64,000 nucleotides of DNA from Hyphomicrobium sp. 99. Lineage in GTDB: Bacteria; Pseudomonadota; Alphaproteobacteria; Rhizobiales; Hyphomicrobiaceae. This document shows, piece after piece, positions 25,678-35,698 of the stretch. The notes beneath the pieces were generated by a model. The model did not search any database. It was not told the origin of the DNA and saw only the letters and a list, made by a program, of their open reading frames with translations. The position numbers and the translations under genes were made by a program. The stretch's first letter is position 1, and each line of letters begins with the position of its first letter. The stretch is from assembly GCF_000384335.2 (NCBI RefSeq), contig NZ_KQ031382.1:248001-312000 (forward strand). Reading direction: 5' to 3'.

Positions 25678-26457
25678 ATGACCCGCGTCTCCGTCAACCG
25701 CACGTTGTCGCGGCTGTACTGGCTGCTCGCCGTCGTCTTGGCTTTGCTGCTGGCGTCGAAATTCGCCAACGATATTCCCGGCCTCCCGCCCTTCGTCGTT
25801 GCCGCCGCCAACAACGTCTACGATTTCATGCGCGACATGTCGTTGCTCATCGCGACGGGCGGAGTCGCCTACCTCTCGAACGTCTTCCAGAAGCGCTCGA
25901 AATTCGTCGAAAGCCTCGAAGAGGAATGGCGCAACATCGTGCGCACGAAATCCGTCCTCCTTTCGACGTGCGAGAAGCCTTATCTCGCGACCGACGACTA
26001 TCTGGCCGCTTACTACCGGATCAGCGAGACGATCGACACGATGCGCATCGTCTACCGCAACGCCGGCGAGACCGATGGCCTGATCGGCCTTTATCCCTAC
26101 GCGCCGTTGCATGACATGCGCCGCGCACTCCAAACGCTCGATCCGCGCGTCGCACCCGAAGCGACGAATGAGAAAAAGGCTCTAGTCCGCGACGCCATCC
26201 TGCAGTCGTTCAACGCCCTGCGCGAAACCTTCCTCGAAGAACTCGACCTCGAAGAGCCGCAGCATCCCCTCTTAATTCCGGGAAGCCGCCGTTTGAAGGC
26301 TTCGGGCGCCGCCGTCTCCGCACTCGTCGTCGAGGAAAATCAGCGCCGTCGCCTGAAACGCGAACCGTCCCCAAGACCCGATGTTGACGAATTTCTAACA
26401 ACGCTGCGGACTGAAGAAGAAGCGCCGGGCAAAAAGGACGAGACCGCGCTCCGCTAA
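25678..26457 (+). CDS. Two-helix membrane protein with long helical cytoplasmic domain, unknown
   Basis: A 259-aa protein. Hydrophobic segments lie at about residues 12-28 (LYWLLAVVLALLLASKF) and 51-66 (LLIATGGVAYLSNVFQ), followed by a long, mostly alpha-helical soluble domain with charged stretches (SLEEEWRNIVRTKSVLLSTC, TDGLIGLYPYAPLHDMR) and a disordered Arg/Glu-rich tail. I do not recognise the family. The ATG at 25678 has GGAG 10 bases upstream. No neighbour suggests its job; it lies between the M50 protease and typA. Confidence 0.72.
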   Translation: MTRVSVNRTLSRLYWLLAVVLALLLASKFANDIPGLPPFVVAAANNVYDFMRDMSLLIATGGVAYLSNVFQKRSKFVESLEEEWRNIVRTKSVLLSTCEKPYLATDDYLAAYYRISETIDTMRIVYRNAGETDGLIGLYPYAPLHDMRRALQTLDPRVAPEATNEKKALVRDAILQSFNALRETFLEELDLEEPQHPLLIPGSRRLKASGAAVSALVVEENQRRRLKREPSPRPDVDEFLTTLRTEEEAPGKKDETALR

Positions 26458-26706
26458 CCTCCCCTGCCCAACCGGCTGAGCCATCAGGTTGAATATGCGC
26501 CTCATCCTGGACTGAGGGGGCCGGATGCGGCAACTCTGAACAAATTCCATGCCAAATAGAGCCCTGCTGCTCTTTAATACTGTTAAGCCGCACCCTAGAT
26601 TTCTCTATGCCGCCTAGCCCAGCGCCGTGTCGCCGTGCTAGGTGCGAGCCAATATTGCGTTGCAGTGGCAAAGCCCGCGACGCTCCTCCATAACTTCAGG
26701 TTTAAA

Positions 26707-28545
26707 ATGGCCCTTCGCAATATCGCGATCATCGCGCACGTCGACCATGGCAAGACGACACTCGTCGACGAGCTTTTGAAGCAATCCGGCTCCTTCCGGG
26801 AAAACCAGAAGGTCGCCGAACGCGCGATGGATTCCAACGACATCGAACGCGAGCGTGGCATCACCATTCTCGCCAAGTGCACGAGCGTCGAATGGAAAGG
26901 CACCCACATCAACATCGTGGACACGCCAGGCCACGCCGATTTCGGCGGCGAGGTTGAACGTATCCTCAACATGGTCGATGGCGTCATCGTGCTCGTCGAC
27001 GCTTCGGAAGGCCCGCTCCCGCAGACGAAGTTCGTCGTCTCGAAGGCCCTGAAGCGCGGCCTCCGCCCGATCGTCGCGATCAACAAGATCGACCGCCCGG
27101 ACGAACGCCACCAAGACGTCTTGAACGAAGTCTTCGATCTCTTTGCGAACCTTGACGCGACCGACGAGCAGCTCGACTTCCCCGTTCTCTACGGCTCAGG
27201 CCGCAGCGGCTGGATGGCGCGCGATCCTGCGGGTCCGCAGGAAAATCTGGCGCCGATGTTCGATCTCATCCTCGAGCACGTGCCGCCGCCGGCCGTCGAT
27301 GACGGCCCGTTCCGTATGCTTGCGACGACGCTGGACGCCGATCCGTTCCTTGGCCGTATTCTCACGGGCCGCGTTACGTCGGGCACTGTGAAGCCGAACC
27401 AGCAGCTGAAGGCGCTCGATCGCGAGGGTAAGCTTCTGGAGAGCTTCCGCGTTCAAAAGGTTCTGGCGTTCCACGGCCTCGAGCGCACGCCCGTTGAATC
27501 GGCGGGCGCCGGCGACATCATCGCGCTGGCCGGTATGAGCCTCGCCAACGTCGCCGACACGCTCTGCGATCCAGCCGTTACTGAACCGCTGCCCGCACAG
27601 CCGGTCGATCCGCCGACGCTGTCGATGACGTTCCGCATCAACGACGGCCCCTTTGCAGGCCAAGAAGGCGACAAGGTTCAGAGCCGCGTCATCCGCGATC
27701 GCCTCCTGAAGGAAGCCGAACGCAATATCGCGATTCGCATTGAACAAAGCGAAGATAACGATAGCTTCATCGTCTCGGGCCGCGGCGAGCTTCAGCTCGC
27801 GATCCTGATCGAGAACATGCGCCGCGAAGGCTTCGAGCTGACCGTGTCGCGGCCGAAGGTGGTGTTCGAGACCGATCCCGAAACCAACCAACGCCTCGAG
27901 CCGATCGAGGAAGTCATCGTCGACGTCGACGATAACTATACGGGCGTCGTCGTGCAGAAACTCGCCGAGCGCAAAGGCGATCTCCTCGAGATGCGGCCTT
28001 CGGGCGGCGGACGCACGCGCATGGTGTTCCACGTACCGACGCGCGGCCTTCTCGGCTATCAGTCGGAGCTTCTGTCGGACACCCGCGGCACCGGCATCAT
28101 GAATAAGCTCTTTCACGCCTATAAGCCGTATCGGGGTGAAATCGCCGGACGCCGCACAGGCGTGCTGATCTCCAACAGCCCCGGCGAAGCCGTCGCCTAC
28201 GCGATCTTCAATTTGCAGGATCGCGGGCCCTTCATGATCAACCCGCAGGACCGCGTTTACGAGGGCATGATTGTCGGCGAGCACTCGCGCGAGAACGATC
28301 TCGAAGTCAACGTCGTCAAGGGCAAGAAGCTGACGAACGTCCGCGCCTCGGGCAAGGACGACGCCGTGCTGCTGACGCCGCCGATGCGCCTGACGCTCGA
28401 AAAGGCGATGAGCTACATCACCGACGAAGAACTCGTTGAGGTGACACCGAAGTCGATCCGTTTGCGCAAGCGCTGGCTCGACCCGAACGAGCGTAAGCGC
28501 CAGAGCCGCAAGAGCGAAGCCGATCGCGCAAGCGGCGCCGCGTAA
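26707..28545 (+). CDS. typA: Ribosome-associated translational GTPase TypA/BipA
   Basis: Translation-factor GTPase that binds ribosomes and is needed for growth under cold or stress. 612 aa. It starts [19 protein letters not shown], with G1 AHVDHGKT at residues 10-17, ERERGITI (G2 region), [12 protein letters not shown] (G3) and NKIDRPD (G4), then the EF-G-like domains and the TypA-specific C-terminal domain (GRDGIMN-type [10 protein letters not shown]). The ATG at 26707 gives the standard N-terminus; 24 extra in-frame codons upstream lack family similarity. A strong terminator follows at 28595. Confidence 0.97.
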   Translation: MALRNIAIIAHVDHGKTTLVDELLKQSGSFRENQKVAERAMDSNDIERERGITILAKCTSVEWKGTHINIVDTPGHADFGGEVERILNMVDGVIVLVDASEGPLPQTKFVVSKALKRGLRPIVAINKIDRPDERHQDVLNEVFDLFANLDATDEQLDFPVLYGSGRSGWMARDPAGPQENLAPMFDLILEHVPPPAVDDGPFRMLATTLDADPFLGRILTGRVTSGTVKPNQQLKALDREGKLLESFRVQKVLAFHGLERTPVESAGAGDIIALAGMSLANVADTLCDPAVTEPLPAQPVDPPTLSMTFRINDGPFAGQEGDKVQSRVIRDRLLKEAERNIAIRIEQSEDNDSFIVSGRGELQLAILIENMRREGFELTVSRPKVVFETDPETNQRLEPIEEVIVDVDDNYTGVVVQKLAERKGDLLEMRPSGGGRTRMVFHVPTRGLLGYQSELLSDTRGTGIMNKLFHAYKPYRGEIAGRRTGVLISNSPGEAVAYAIFNLQDRGPFMINPQDRVYEGMIVGEHSRENDLEVNVVKGKKLTNVRASGKDDAVLLTPPMRLTLEKAMSYITDEELVEVTPKSIRLRKRWLDPNERKRQSRKSEADRASGAA

Positions 28546-28594
28546 ACTGCTGAATAGGTTGTATTCAGCAAGTTAAGCTAAGAATTGAATGACA

Positions 28595-28632
28595 TTCGGG
28601 CGGCCCCTTCGCAGGTCCGCCCGAAATTTTAT
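28595..28632 (+). terminator. Rho-independent terminator after typA
   Basis: TTCGGGCGG (28595-28603) pairs with CCGCCCGAA (28617-28625), a perfect 9-bp stem with a 13-base loop, followed by ATTTTAT. It lies about 50 bases after the typA stop codon. Confidence 0.85.
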
Positions 28633-28834
28633 CTCCATCGTGCAACACGCCGCCTATGTCCGCGATCCCGAGCAAACATGGCGCCGCGCGTCTCGCTTAG
28701 CCGCCGATTTGACTTATGAAGCGAGCTTTGGTTTGACTGCCTGACGCCAATTCGGCGCAACGAGGCGATGGGCCGAACCACCTGACAATGCCTCTTTCCA
28801 TCGACACATCATTTGAGACGGCGAAAGTGAGCCG

Positions 28835-30139
28835 TTGCCCCCCGTGATCGACTGGCCCAAAGGCGTAACGCCTACACCAGCCTTCGAGCGCGCCGCTTCC
28901 TTCATGGAAGAAGAGAGCGGCAATCTCTTCGTCACCGGCCGCGCCGGAACCGGCAAGTCCACGCTGCTGAGAGCGCTGCGCGATGCCTACGAGGATCGCA
29001 TGGTCGTGCTCGCGCCGACGGGCCTTGCCGCGATCAACATCGGCGGCCAGACGATCCATTCCTTCTTCGGCTTCCCGCCGCGCCTGATCCAGGAAAGCGA
29101 CATCAGGCGAAGCCGCAACGGCCGCGTCATGCGCGAGCTCGATTTCGTCGTGATCGACGAAGCCTCGATGGTGAGATCCGACATGATGTGGGCGATCGAC
29201 CGCGCCCTGCGCGTCAATCGCGGCCGCCTGCGCGAGCCGTTCGGCGGCGCGCGCATCCTGCTGTTTGCCGATCTCCATCAGTTGCCGCCGGTCATTCAGG
29301 AACGCGAAGTCCTCACTCACCTCATCGACACATACGGAAGCCCATTCTTCTTTTCGATACCGGCACTGCGGGAAGGCAACGGAACGGCGCTGTTGGAACT
29401 CGATCAAATCTTCCGGCAGACCGACGACGCTCTGATCCATGTGCTCAACGCTGTCCGCGACGGCAACGTCAGCAATGACGACCTCGCCTTCATCAACAAG
29501 CGCGTCAGTCCTATCCGCACGCTGGCCGAGGGCGAGCCCTATGTAATTTTGACGCCGACGAACGCCGCCGCGAAGCGGATCAACACCGCATATCTCGAGG
29601 CGATCAAGGGCCCGCCGACCCGGTTCGACGCCAATATCACCGGCGACTTTGCGACGAATGTACAGCCGGCCGATGTCGCTCTCGAGCTGAAGCCCGGCGC
29701 CAAGGTGATGATGCTGAGAAACGATCCCGACAGACGTTGGGTCAACGGCACCATCGCCCGCGTTTCACGCCTGACCGAGAAACAGATATTCGTCGAAGTC
29801 GGAGACAAGGAATACGAGGTCGAGCAGGTCGCCTGGGAACACCGGCGCTACGCCTTTGACCAGTCCGCTGAGAAGATCGTCGAGACGATCGCCGGAACCT
29901 TCAAGCAGTTCCCGCTGCGTCTCGCGTGGGCTCTGACCATTCACAAAGCTCAGGGTCTGACGCTCGATAAAGTCTATATCGACCTCGGCGGAGGGACGTT
30001 CGCGCACGGCCAGACTTACGTCGCGCTTTCCCGCTGCCGGACGCTCGAAGGCTTGGCTTTGGCCCGCCCGCTAACGCGCCGCGACGTTATGTTCGATCCG
30101 AGCGCCGTCGGCTATCGCGATGTTTTTTCAAAACTTTGA
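28835..30139 (+). CDS. PIF1-like SF1B helicase / AAA family ATPase
   Basis: A 434-aa helicase. Walker A GRAGTGKS is at residues 35-42, then APTGLAAINIGGQTIHSFFG (motif Ia), FVVIDEASMV (motif II), FADLHQLPPV (motif III), FRQTD (motif IV), and the C-terminal LAWALTIHKAQGLTLD and YVALSRCRTLEGL (motifs V and VI), the PIF1/RecD2 layout. It would move 5' to 3' on single-stranded DNA; in bacteria its role is often undefined. The TTG at 28835 is used because no earlier or better start exists; no clear ribosome site precedes it. The frame opposite (28697-29440) is an antisense shadow. Confidence 0.88.
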   Translation: MPPVIDWPKGVTPTPAFERAASFMEEESGNLFVTGRAGTGKSTLLRALRDAYEDRMVVLAPTGLAAINIGGQTIHSFFGFPPRLIQESDIRRSRNGRVMRELDFVVIDEASMVRSDMMWAIDRALRVNRGRLREPFGGARILLFADLHQLPPVIQEREVLTHLIDTYGSPFFFSIPALREGNGTALLELDQIFRQTDDALIHVLNAVRDGNVSNDDLAFINKRVSPIRTLAEGEPYVILTPTNAAAKRINTAYLEAIKGPPTRFDANITGDFATNVQPADVALELKPGAKVMMLRNDPDRRWVNGTIARVSRLTEKQIFVEVGDKEYEVEQVAWEHRRYAFDQSAEKIVETIAGTFKQFPLRLAWALTIHKAQGLTLDKVYIDLGGGTFAHGQTYVALSRCRTLEGLALARPLTRRDVMFDPSAVGYRDVFSKL

Positions 30140-30293
30140 CTGATTTGAAATAAGACGCCGATCCCTTCGCATGTGCGAACAAGAGGATAGGGGATAACTG
30201 CCCACCCGGGTCGGGATATAAACATATTTGAGGCATAAGGACGCGATTTGGACGTCGGAAGCAGCATTTTTCGAAGTGCGAAGCAAAAACTTG

Positions 30294-30322
30294 TTGCATC
30301 GCACAATGACTTTGCTTATATA
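30294..30322 (+). promoter_or_regulatory. Putative sigma-70 promoter for the phasin gene
   Basis: TTGCAT (30294-30299) and TATATA (30317-30322) are 17 bases apart, about 80 bases before the phasin start. The -35 overlaps TTGC-ATC-GCAC, a weak relative of the PhaR site CTGC-N3-GCAG, so PHB-linked repression is conceivable. Confidence 0.45.
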
Positions 30323-30404
30323 ACGAGCAATGGTTTTGCCGTCGGGCGCCAGACGCTCTTTCGAAGACACGCTCAGATTTGTTTGAAGAATTAGGAGTCA
30401 CCCC

Positions 30405-30881
30405 ATGACCGACGCTTTTACTCGCCAAGTCCAAGACTTCACGAAGCAGGCCCAGGAGATGTTCACCGCTGGCAAGGACGCCAAGGTTCCTGAGAACATT
30501 TCAGCCTTCGCCGAAGACGCCATCGCGAAATCGCGCGATGCCTATCACAAGTTCACCTCGCTCGCGAAAGACAACGCCAAGGTCGCTGAGGAAGTCTTGC
30601 TGACGACCCAGGCAGGCGCCAAGTCTATCGGCGAGAAAATCGTTGCCAACACGCTTGCCAACACCGAAGCGGCCTTCGAAGCTGCTCAGGCCATCGCACG
30701 CGCTCGCACGTTCCCGGAAATCGCCCGTCTGCACGCCAACTATTGGCAGCAGCAGTTCGCCGTTGCCGGCTCCCAGTCGAAGGAACTCTTCGAGCTGTCC
30801 AACAAGGTCACGAAGCAGGCTCTCGAAACGGTTGGCGCCGCAACGACGAAGTCGTTCGAGCAGTTCAAGAGCGTTGGCTAA
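30405..30881 (+). CDS. Phasin family protein
   Basis: A 158-aa protein with phasin_2 character: an all-helical, Ala/Lys/Glu/Gln-rich chain with KFTSLAKDNAKVAEEVL, TTQAGAKSIGEKI, FPEIARLHANYWQQQF and SKELFELSNKVTKQALE. Phasins coat polyhydroxybutyrate granules, which Hyphomicrobium-type bacteria accumulate. A TTAGGAG ribosome site lies 9 bases before the ATG; a promoter is seen at 30294-30322 and a terminator at 30943, so the gene is monocistronic. No PHA synthase gene is in the window. Confidence 0.92.
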   Translation: MTDAFTRQVQDFTKQAQEMFTAGKDAKVPENISAFAEDAIAKSRDAYHKFTSLAKDNAKVAEEVLLTTQAGAKSIGEKIVANTLANTEAAFEAAQAIARARTFPEIARLHANYWQQQFAVAGSQSKELFELSNKVTKQALETVGAATTKSFEQFKSVG

Positions 30882-30942
30882 AGCCGAACGGTGCGACGGC
30901 CAGTTTTTAAGGTCAGTCGAGTGGGGCACTTCCATCTAAACA

Positions 30943-30972
30943 GGCGCGGACCACCGGTTCCGCGTCTTTTTT
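30943..30972 (+). terminator. Rho-independent terminator after the phasin gene
   Basis: CGCGGA (30945-30950) pairs with TCCGCG (30959-30964) around an 8-base loop, followed by TCTTTTTTATTT. It starts about 60 bases after the stop codon. Confidence 0.85.
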
Positions 30973-31034
30973 ATTTGTGTGTCGGCGCCCGAAGCGTTGA
31001 TGCGTTTTATGCGGCTTCGCGTTAAACTGGCCCC

Positions 31035-31541
31035 ATGCTGAACCAGAGCCTCAAGGTTTCTGTCCGCAACGCCCGTCCCGCCGATGCTGGCGAGATTGCC
31101 GAAGTTTTCCGCGATTCCTGGCGGCTTGCGTATACCGGCATTCTGCCATCTCCCCATCTTGAACGCGAAATCATGCGCCGCGATGCCAATTGGTGGCGTC
31201 GCGCTATCTCGACCGAACAAAACCTGCTCGTCGCTCTCCATGGCGAAACGATCGCGGGCTATGCCACGTGCGGACGTGCCCGCGGCGCCGGCCGAGACGT
31301 CGGAGAAATTTACGAGCTTTATCTGGCGCCCGTTTACCAAGGTCTCGGCATTGGCGAACATTTGTTTGAAGCGTGCCGCGCCACGCTCGACGGCCTGGAC
31401 CTCGAACGGTTGATCGTCTGGGCGCTCGAAGGCAACGACCGGGCCCGCGCCTTCTATACGCGCTGCGGAGGCCGCCCCACCCGCCGCTCTTGCTTCCGCT
31501 TTGGCAAAGCTCTGAGCGCCCGTATCGCCTTCGAGTGGTAA
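31035..31541 (+). CDS. GNAT-family N-acetyltransferase
   Basis: A 168-aa GCN5-related acetyltransferase. It starts VRNARPADAGEIAEVFRDSW, then the acetyl-CoA-binding V/I-x-x-x-Y-x-G-x-G-I-G motif as EIYELYLAPVYQGLGIGEHL, and the terminal ALEGNDRARAFYTRCGG with catalytic-type Tyr. The acceptor cannot be named. It has its own position between the phasin terminator and the ppa gene, about 150 bases from ppa. Confidence 0.92.
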   Translation: MLNQSLKVSVRNARPADAGEIAEVFRDSWRLAYTGILPSPHLEREIMRRDANWWRRAISTEQNLLVALHGETIAGYATCGRARGAGRDVGEIYELYLAPVYQGLGIGEHLFEACRATLDGLDLERLIVWALEGNDRARAFYTRCGGRPTRRSCFRFGKALSARIAFEW

Positions 31542-31691
31542 TGGCACCTTGCGGGGAACATCGGATGGATGACCGCACGCTCCTTTTGCCGCATATGATG
31601 CCGATAAACTGTGACCTAAGCGGTCCTGGCGCGGCTGCTCTTCCCAGCAAGAGCGGCCGCAAACCCGAATGATTTAATTTGAGGTCCACCA

Positions 31692-32225
31692 ATGCGTCTT
31701 GACGCCATCAAGCCCGGCAACAACCCGCCGGACGATATCAATGTCGTGATCGAAGTGCCGGTCGGCGGCGAGCCGATCAAGTACGAGATGGACAAGGCGT
31801 CAGGAGCACTCTTCGTCGATCGCTTCCTCTACACGCCGATGCGCTACCCGGGCAATTACGGCTTCGTTCCCCACACGTTGGGAAGCGACGGCGATCCGAT
31901 CGACGTTCTCGTCTGCAACACGCGCGCAATCGTTCCGGGTGCAATCATCAACTGCCGTCCCGTTGGCGTTCTCGTCATGGAAGACGACGGCGGCGGCGAC
32001 GAAAAGATCATTGCAGTTCCCTCGAGCAAACTCACCAAGCGCTACGAGACGGTGACGAGCTATACCGACCTGCCCAAAATCTCGATCGAGCAGATCGAGC
32101 ACTTCTTCGCCCACTACAAAGACCTCGAACCGGGGAAATGGGTGAAGATCGATCATTGGGGCCACGTGGACGAAGCCAAGTCCCTCATTGTGCAGGCTCT
32201 TGAGCGCGCTAAAGCCCACGCTTGA
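31692..32225 (+). CDS. ppa: Inorganic pyrophosphatase
   Basis: Family I soluble pyrophosphatase that hydrolyses PPi and pulls biosynthetic reactions forward. 177 aa. The signature [10 protein letters not shown] holds metal-binding Asp residues; other motifs are [27 protein letters not shown] and KYYDLPKI-like [19 protein letters not shown] lies just before the ATG as ribosome site. A weak hairpin terminator is seen at 32236. Confidence 0.97.
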   Translation: MRLDAIKPGNNPPDDINVVIEVPVGGEPIKYEMDKASGALFVDRFLYTPMRYPGNYGFVPHTLGSDGDPIDVLVCNTRAIVPGAIINCRPVGVLVMEDDGGGDEKIIAVPSSKLTKRYETVTSYTDLPKISIEQIEHFFAHYKDLEPGKWVKIDHWGHVDEAKSLIVQALERAKAHA

Positions 32226-32235
32226 CGCTTGCCTC

Positions 32236-32256
32236 ACGGCGATTGCTCGCCGTTTA
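32236..32256 (+). terminator. Short hairpin after ppa
   Basis: ACGGCGA-TTGC-TCGCCGT (7-bp stem), followed by TTAA. Weak U-run; a second small hairpin CCGGCGA-TT-TCGCCGG follows about 13 bases later. Confidence 0.4.
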
Positions 32257-32393
32257 AGGCTTCAATCCGGCGATTTCGCCGGTGGTGCCCTTTACGGTTG
32301 AGCAACCCCGTTGCTATATCGGCCCGGCTGGACGGCAACCACGCTGACGCACCGCGCCGAGCCGTAGGTAAGTTGGAAGCTACCGGAGACGTC

Positions 32394-33191
32394 ATGAAGA
32401 TCGCCGTTATGGGCGCGGCCGGCCGAATGGGCCGCGAACTGATCCGCGCGATCGCCGCCGACCCCGGCTGCACCGTTAGCGGCGCCCTCGAAACGCCAGG
32501 CTCGTCCGTCCTCGGAAAGGACATCGGCGAACTCGCAGGTCTCGAGCGCCTCGGCATCGCCGTCACGAGCGACGCCGCCGCCGTTATCGCGGCAGCAGAC
32601 GCGATCGTCGATTTCACCTCGCCGAAAGCGAGCGTTGAATTCGCGCGCCTCGCCGCAAGCTCGGGAACGGCCGATATCATCGGAACCACCGGCTTCGATG
32701 CCGAAAGCAACGCTGCGATCGCCGAAGCCGCAAAGTTGACGCCGATCGTCAAGGCTGGAAACATGAGCCTTGGCCTCAACCTGCTGCAAGCGCTGACGCG
32801 CCAAGTGGCCGCCGCACTCGGGAACGACTACGATATAGAAATCGTTGAAATGCATCACCGGATGAAGGTTGACGCTCCGTCGGGAACCGCATTGATGCTC
32901 GGAGAAGCCGCCGCTGCTGGTCGCGAAATTGCTCTCGCCGATCATTCCGTTCGCGTTCGCGATGGACATACCGGTGCGCGCCGTCCGGGCGATATCGGAT
33001 TTGCGACGTTGCGCGGTGGAAGCGTCGTCGGTGATCACACAGTGATTTTTGCCGGTGACGGCGAGCGCATCGAACTCACCCATCGCGCCGCTGATCGCGG
33101 GATTTTCGCCCGTGGAGCAGTGAAGGCTGCGCTTTGGGCAAAAGGCCGCGCACCCGGTCTCTACGCCATGACCGACGTGCTGGGTATCTAA
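32394..33191 (+). CDS. dapB: 4-hydroxy-tetrahydrodipicolinate reductase
   Basis: NAD(P)H-dependent reductase of the lysine/diaminopimelate pathway. 265 aa. It has the nucleotide-binding [14 protein letters not shown] at the N-terminus, [20 protein letters not shown], the catalytic [16 protein letters not shown] and the substrate-binding [19 protein letters not shown]. The ATG at 32394, with GGAG 5 bases upstream, gives the family's standard [13 protein letters not shown] start; the frame continues upstream without similarity. gpmA follows by 46 bases, a pairing common in this order. Confidence 0.97.
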   Translation: MKIAVMGAAGRMGRELIRAIAADPGCTVSGALETPGSSVLGKDIGELAGLERLGIAVTSDAAAVIAAADAIVDFTSPKASVEFARLAASSGTADIIGTTGFDAESNAAIAEAAKLTPIVKAGNMSLGLNLLQALTRQVAAALGNDYDIEIVEMHHRMKVDAPSGTALMLGEAAAAGREIALADHSVRVRDGHTGARRPGDIGFATLRGGSVVGDHTVIFAGDGERIELTHRAADRGIFARGAVKAALWAKGRAPGLYAMTDVLGI

Positions 33192-33237
33192 TCAAAATCC
33201 ATAGCTGAACGCTGCTTGGAGACGCCGGGATGAGGAT

Positions 33238-33912
33238 ATGACGGACGCTCTGACAGACAACATTCTCGTGCTTGTCCGCCACGGCGAAAGCGAGTGGAAT
33301 AAGCTCAATCTTTTCACCGGCTGGCGCAATCCAGACCTGACCGAGAAAGGCGTGATCGAGGCGCGCGTCGCGGGCCGCATGATCCGCGACCATCGCGTCA
33401 AGTTCGATATCGCCTTCACGAGCGCGTTGAAGCGCGCGCAACGTACGCTCGATATCATTCTGTCTGAGCTGCACCAGACCGACGTGCCGATCATCCGCGA
33501 CGCTGCATTGAACGAACGCGATTACGGCGCGCTATCGGGCCTCAACAAGGACGAAGCGCGAAAGAAGTGGGGCGAGTCCCAGGTTCAGCTCTGGCGCCGT
33601 TCCTACGACGTTGCCCCGCCCGATGGCGAAAGCCTGAAGGACACGCTGGCCCGCGTTCGTCCCTATTACGATAAGGCGATCTGGCCCCAGATAACTGCCA
33701 GCAAGAACGTGATCATCGCCGCGCACGGCAATTCGCTTCGCGCCCTCGTGATGATCCTGGAAAATCTGTCGAAGGACGAAATCCTGGAACGCGAGCTCGC
33801 CACCGGCGCTCCGATTCTTTACAGGCTTGGAGCCGACGGCAAGGCAATCGACCGTAAGGACCTGCTTCCCGCTCGCTCCCTCGCAGCGCCGCCGGAAGAT
33901 CGTATCGTTTAG
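33238..33912 (+). CDS. gpmA: 2,3-bisphosphoglycerate-dependent phosphoglycerate mutase
   Basis: Glycolytic enzyme interconverting 3- and 2-phosphoglycerate. 224 aa. The catalytic [37 protein letters not shown], and the second His motif [12 protein letters not shown] are clear. The dPGM type is slightly shorter than the 250-aa E. coli enzyme, as in other Alphaproteobacteria. It lies 46 bases after dapB and probably shares its message. Confidence 0.95.
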   Translation: MTDALTDNILVLVRHGESEWNKLNLFTGWRNPDLTEKGVIEARVAGRMIRDHRVKFDIAFTSALKRAQRTLDIILSELHQTDVPIIRDAALNERDYGALSGLNKDEARKKWGESQVQLWRRSYDVAPPDGESLKDTLARVRPYYDKAIWPQITASKNVIIAAHGNSLRALVMILENLSKDEILERELATGAPILYRLGADGKAIDRKDLLPARSLAAPPEDRIV

Positions 33913-33942
33913 ACGAAGGAAGCTATTCGACCGGGGGGTTAG

Positions 33943-34560
33943 ATGGTTGCGTTGGAGGATCTCGGCGGCGAAAAGGCCGCCGGAAGCGCGAGCACCGAAG
34001 GCACGCGAAGCCGAGAGAGGCTCATCGGCGTGTATGTCGGCATTCTCGCGGTTGTCTTGGCGCTCTGCAGCCTCGGCGATAGCAACTCCCAGCAAGACGC
34101 GACCCAGCAGAATATCGCCGCAGCAAACGTCTGGTCGTTCTTCCAGGCCAAGAACGCTCGCCGCCAAGCGCTCAGACTTCACGCCGATGAATTCGATGTG
34201 ATGCTGAAGGTAACGCCCGCGATGCCGGACGACGTCCGCAAAACCATCGAAGCGAAGCTGGCCGACTACAAAGTCCAAGACCAGCTTCTCACGACCGATC
34301 CGGAGCGCGGCGAAGGTCTCGACGAACTCTTCCAGAAGGGCAAGGCCCTCGAAGCTTCTCGCGACGAAGCTCTGAAACGCGGCCCCTATTTCGATTACGG
34401 TCAGGCGCTGCTTCAGATTGCGATCGTGCTTGCCTCCGTTGCGCTTATCTCGGGCGGCAACTTCCTTCTGTTCGGAAGCTTCCTGCTCGGCGGCCTCGGA
34501 ACGGTTCTGACGATCGGCGGCTTCACGCTGGCGTTTCCGCTACCGGGCTTTTTATCGTGA
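33943..34560 (+). CDS. DUF4337 family membrane protein
   Basis: A 205-aa protein. One hydrophobic segment lies near the N-terminus (IGVYVGILAVVLALCSLG), followed by the DUF4337 signature QQNIAAANVWSFFQAKNARR, a charged helical region, and two C-terminal hydrophobic segments (LLQIAIVLASVALISGGNFL; LGTVLTIGGFTLAF). The function of DUF4337 is unknown. Its end overlaps the end of the convergent M23 gene by 9 bases, so the two stop codons interlock. Confidence 0.85.
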   Translation: MVALEDLGGEKAAGSASTEGTRSRERLIGVYVGILAVVLALCSLGDSNSQQDATQQNIAAANVWSFFQAKNARRQALRLHADEFDVMLKVTPAMPDDVRKTIEAKLADYKVQDQLLTTDPERGEGLDELFQKGKALEASRDEALKRGPYFDYGQALLQIAIVLASVALISGGNFLLFGSFLLGGLGTVLTIGGFTLAFPLPGFLS

Positions 34561-35580
34561 TGCTTCGTTGAGATCGAACGCGACGATATTCGTCGCGATT
34601 ACGCCTTTGTCCCGAATAAGCTCGACACGTCCACTGTAACGCCCCGTCGGCCAAGTATCCGAGAGACGCCGCCGCCCCGCAAACGCGACGTACGTCGCCT
34701 TATCGCGATCGAGCGGAGCCGCGCTCTCATCCAAAATCTCGCCCCTCGGTCCCGAGGCGACGAAATGCACCTGATCGCCCTTCATCAGATTGATGAACCG
34801 GCCGAAGACGATGAGTGCTGGCGACCCCGGCGTCAGGGGAACGACATTGCGATGGTCGAGTTCAAGCGCCTCCACCGTCGGCGGCGCACCGGCAAATTCC
34901 GCACCGATCATCTCGCCGTTTTTATAGGGAAACGCTGCCGCGACCTGCGGCTCCCAAATCCCCGGTCCGCGCGCATTGGGATCACATTTTCCATCCGTCG
35001 CATCGGGAAGAAACGGATCGACGATCCGGCCGTCGTGGCGAACGCTGAGGTGCACTTGCGCGAAATCCGCGAGGCCCGAAAACCCGGCTTCGCCTAACGG
35101 ATCGCCCCGTTTGACGGTCTGGCCCTTGGCGACGCGCACGCTCCCCTGATGCATGTGGCAGTACTGGGTTTCCCAGCCGCTGCCATGATCGAGAATGACG
35201 CCATTGCCGCATTCACGCCCGGCAACGTCCTGGGGCTTTGCTTTCTTGAAGAAGACGTCCTGAACCCTGTCCCTGACCGCCTTCACCGTACCGTCGGCCG
35301 ACGCAAGGACTGCGACCGGTGGCATCGTAGCGGCGGCGGAGAGCAGACGGAAATCCACGCCGCTGTGCTTGTCGTAGGTCGCCCGGCCGCACATGTAATC
35401 CTTGGCGCCCCGGCCCGGGTCGATATCGACGTAATTCTGGATGAAGCACGTCTTATGGGGCTGGCAGACGAGCGGGAGCGACAGTACCGGGCGGTCGTCT
35501 GCGGCGGCCTCCTGCGTCAAGAGACGCGGCAGCAATAGCCCTAATGCCAGCAAAGCGGACCGCCATCGTTGAAGCTGCAT
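34552..35580 (-). CDS. M23 (LytM-domain) peptidase-like protein, active site altered
   Basis: A 342-aa exported protein with signal peptide about residues 1-27 (ALLALGLLLPRLLTQEAAA). The LytM domain shows HSGVD (His72, Asp76 as zinc ligands) and YCHMHQGSV (His142/144). The HxH motif reads QVHLSVR: the second His (177) is kept, but the first, catalytic position is Gln175. It may therefore bind zinc poorly or act as a non-catalytic amidase activator like EnvC/NlpD. The C-terminal 150 residues form a beta-rich region. The ATG at 35580 has AGAGGG 5 bases ahead. It is divergent from leuB. Confidence 0.85.
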   Translation of the reverse strand: MQLQRWRSALLALGLLLPRLLTQEAAADDRPVLSLPLVCQPHKTCFIQNYVDIDPGRGAKDYMCGRATYDKHSGVDFRLLSAAATMPPVAVLASADGTVKAVRDRVQDVFFKKAKPQDVAGRECGNGVILDHGSGWETQYCHMHQGSVRVAKGQTVKRGDPLGEAGFSGLADFAQVHLSVRHDGRIVDPFLPDATDGKCDPNARGPGIWEPQVAAAFPYKNGEMIGAEFAGAPPTVEALELDHRNVVPLTPGSPALIVFGRFINLMKGDQVHFVASGPRGEILDESAAPLDRDKATYVAFAGRRRLSDTWPTGRYSGRVELIRDKGVIATNIVAFDLNEASR

Positions 35581-35698
35581 AGAACCCTCTGCGCCAAAGT
35601 GCGGTTTTTTGCGGCCGGGAGCTTGCCGCGCGCTCCTCCAAACGCTAGCACTCCCCCCGACTGATTTCCCCTCTTGAGTGACCAAGGATTGTTAACGG

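Noticed and set aside
28697..29440. 247-codon minus-strand frame opposite the PIF1-like helicase
   Set aside because: The helicase motifs lie on the plus strand; this is an antisense shadow.
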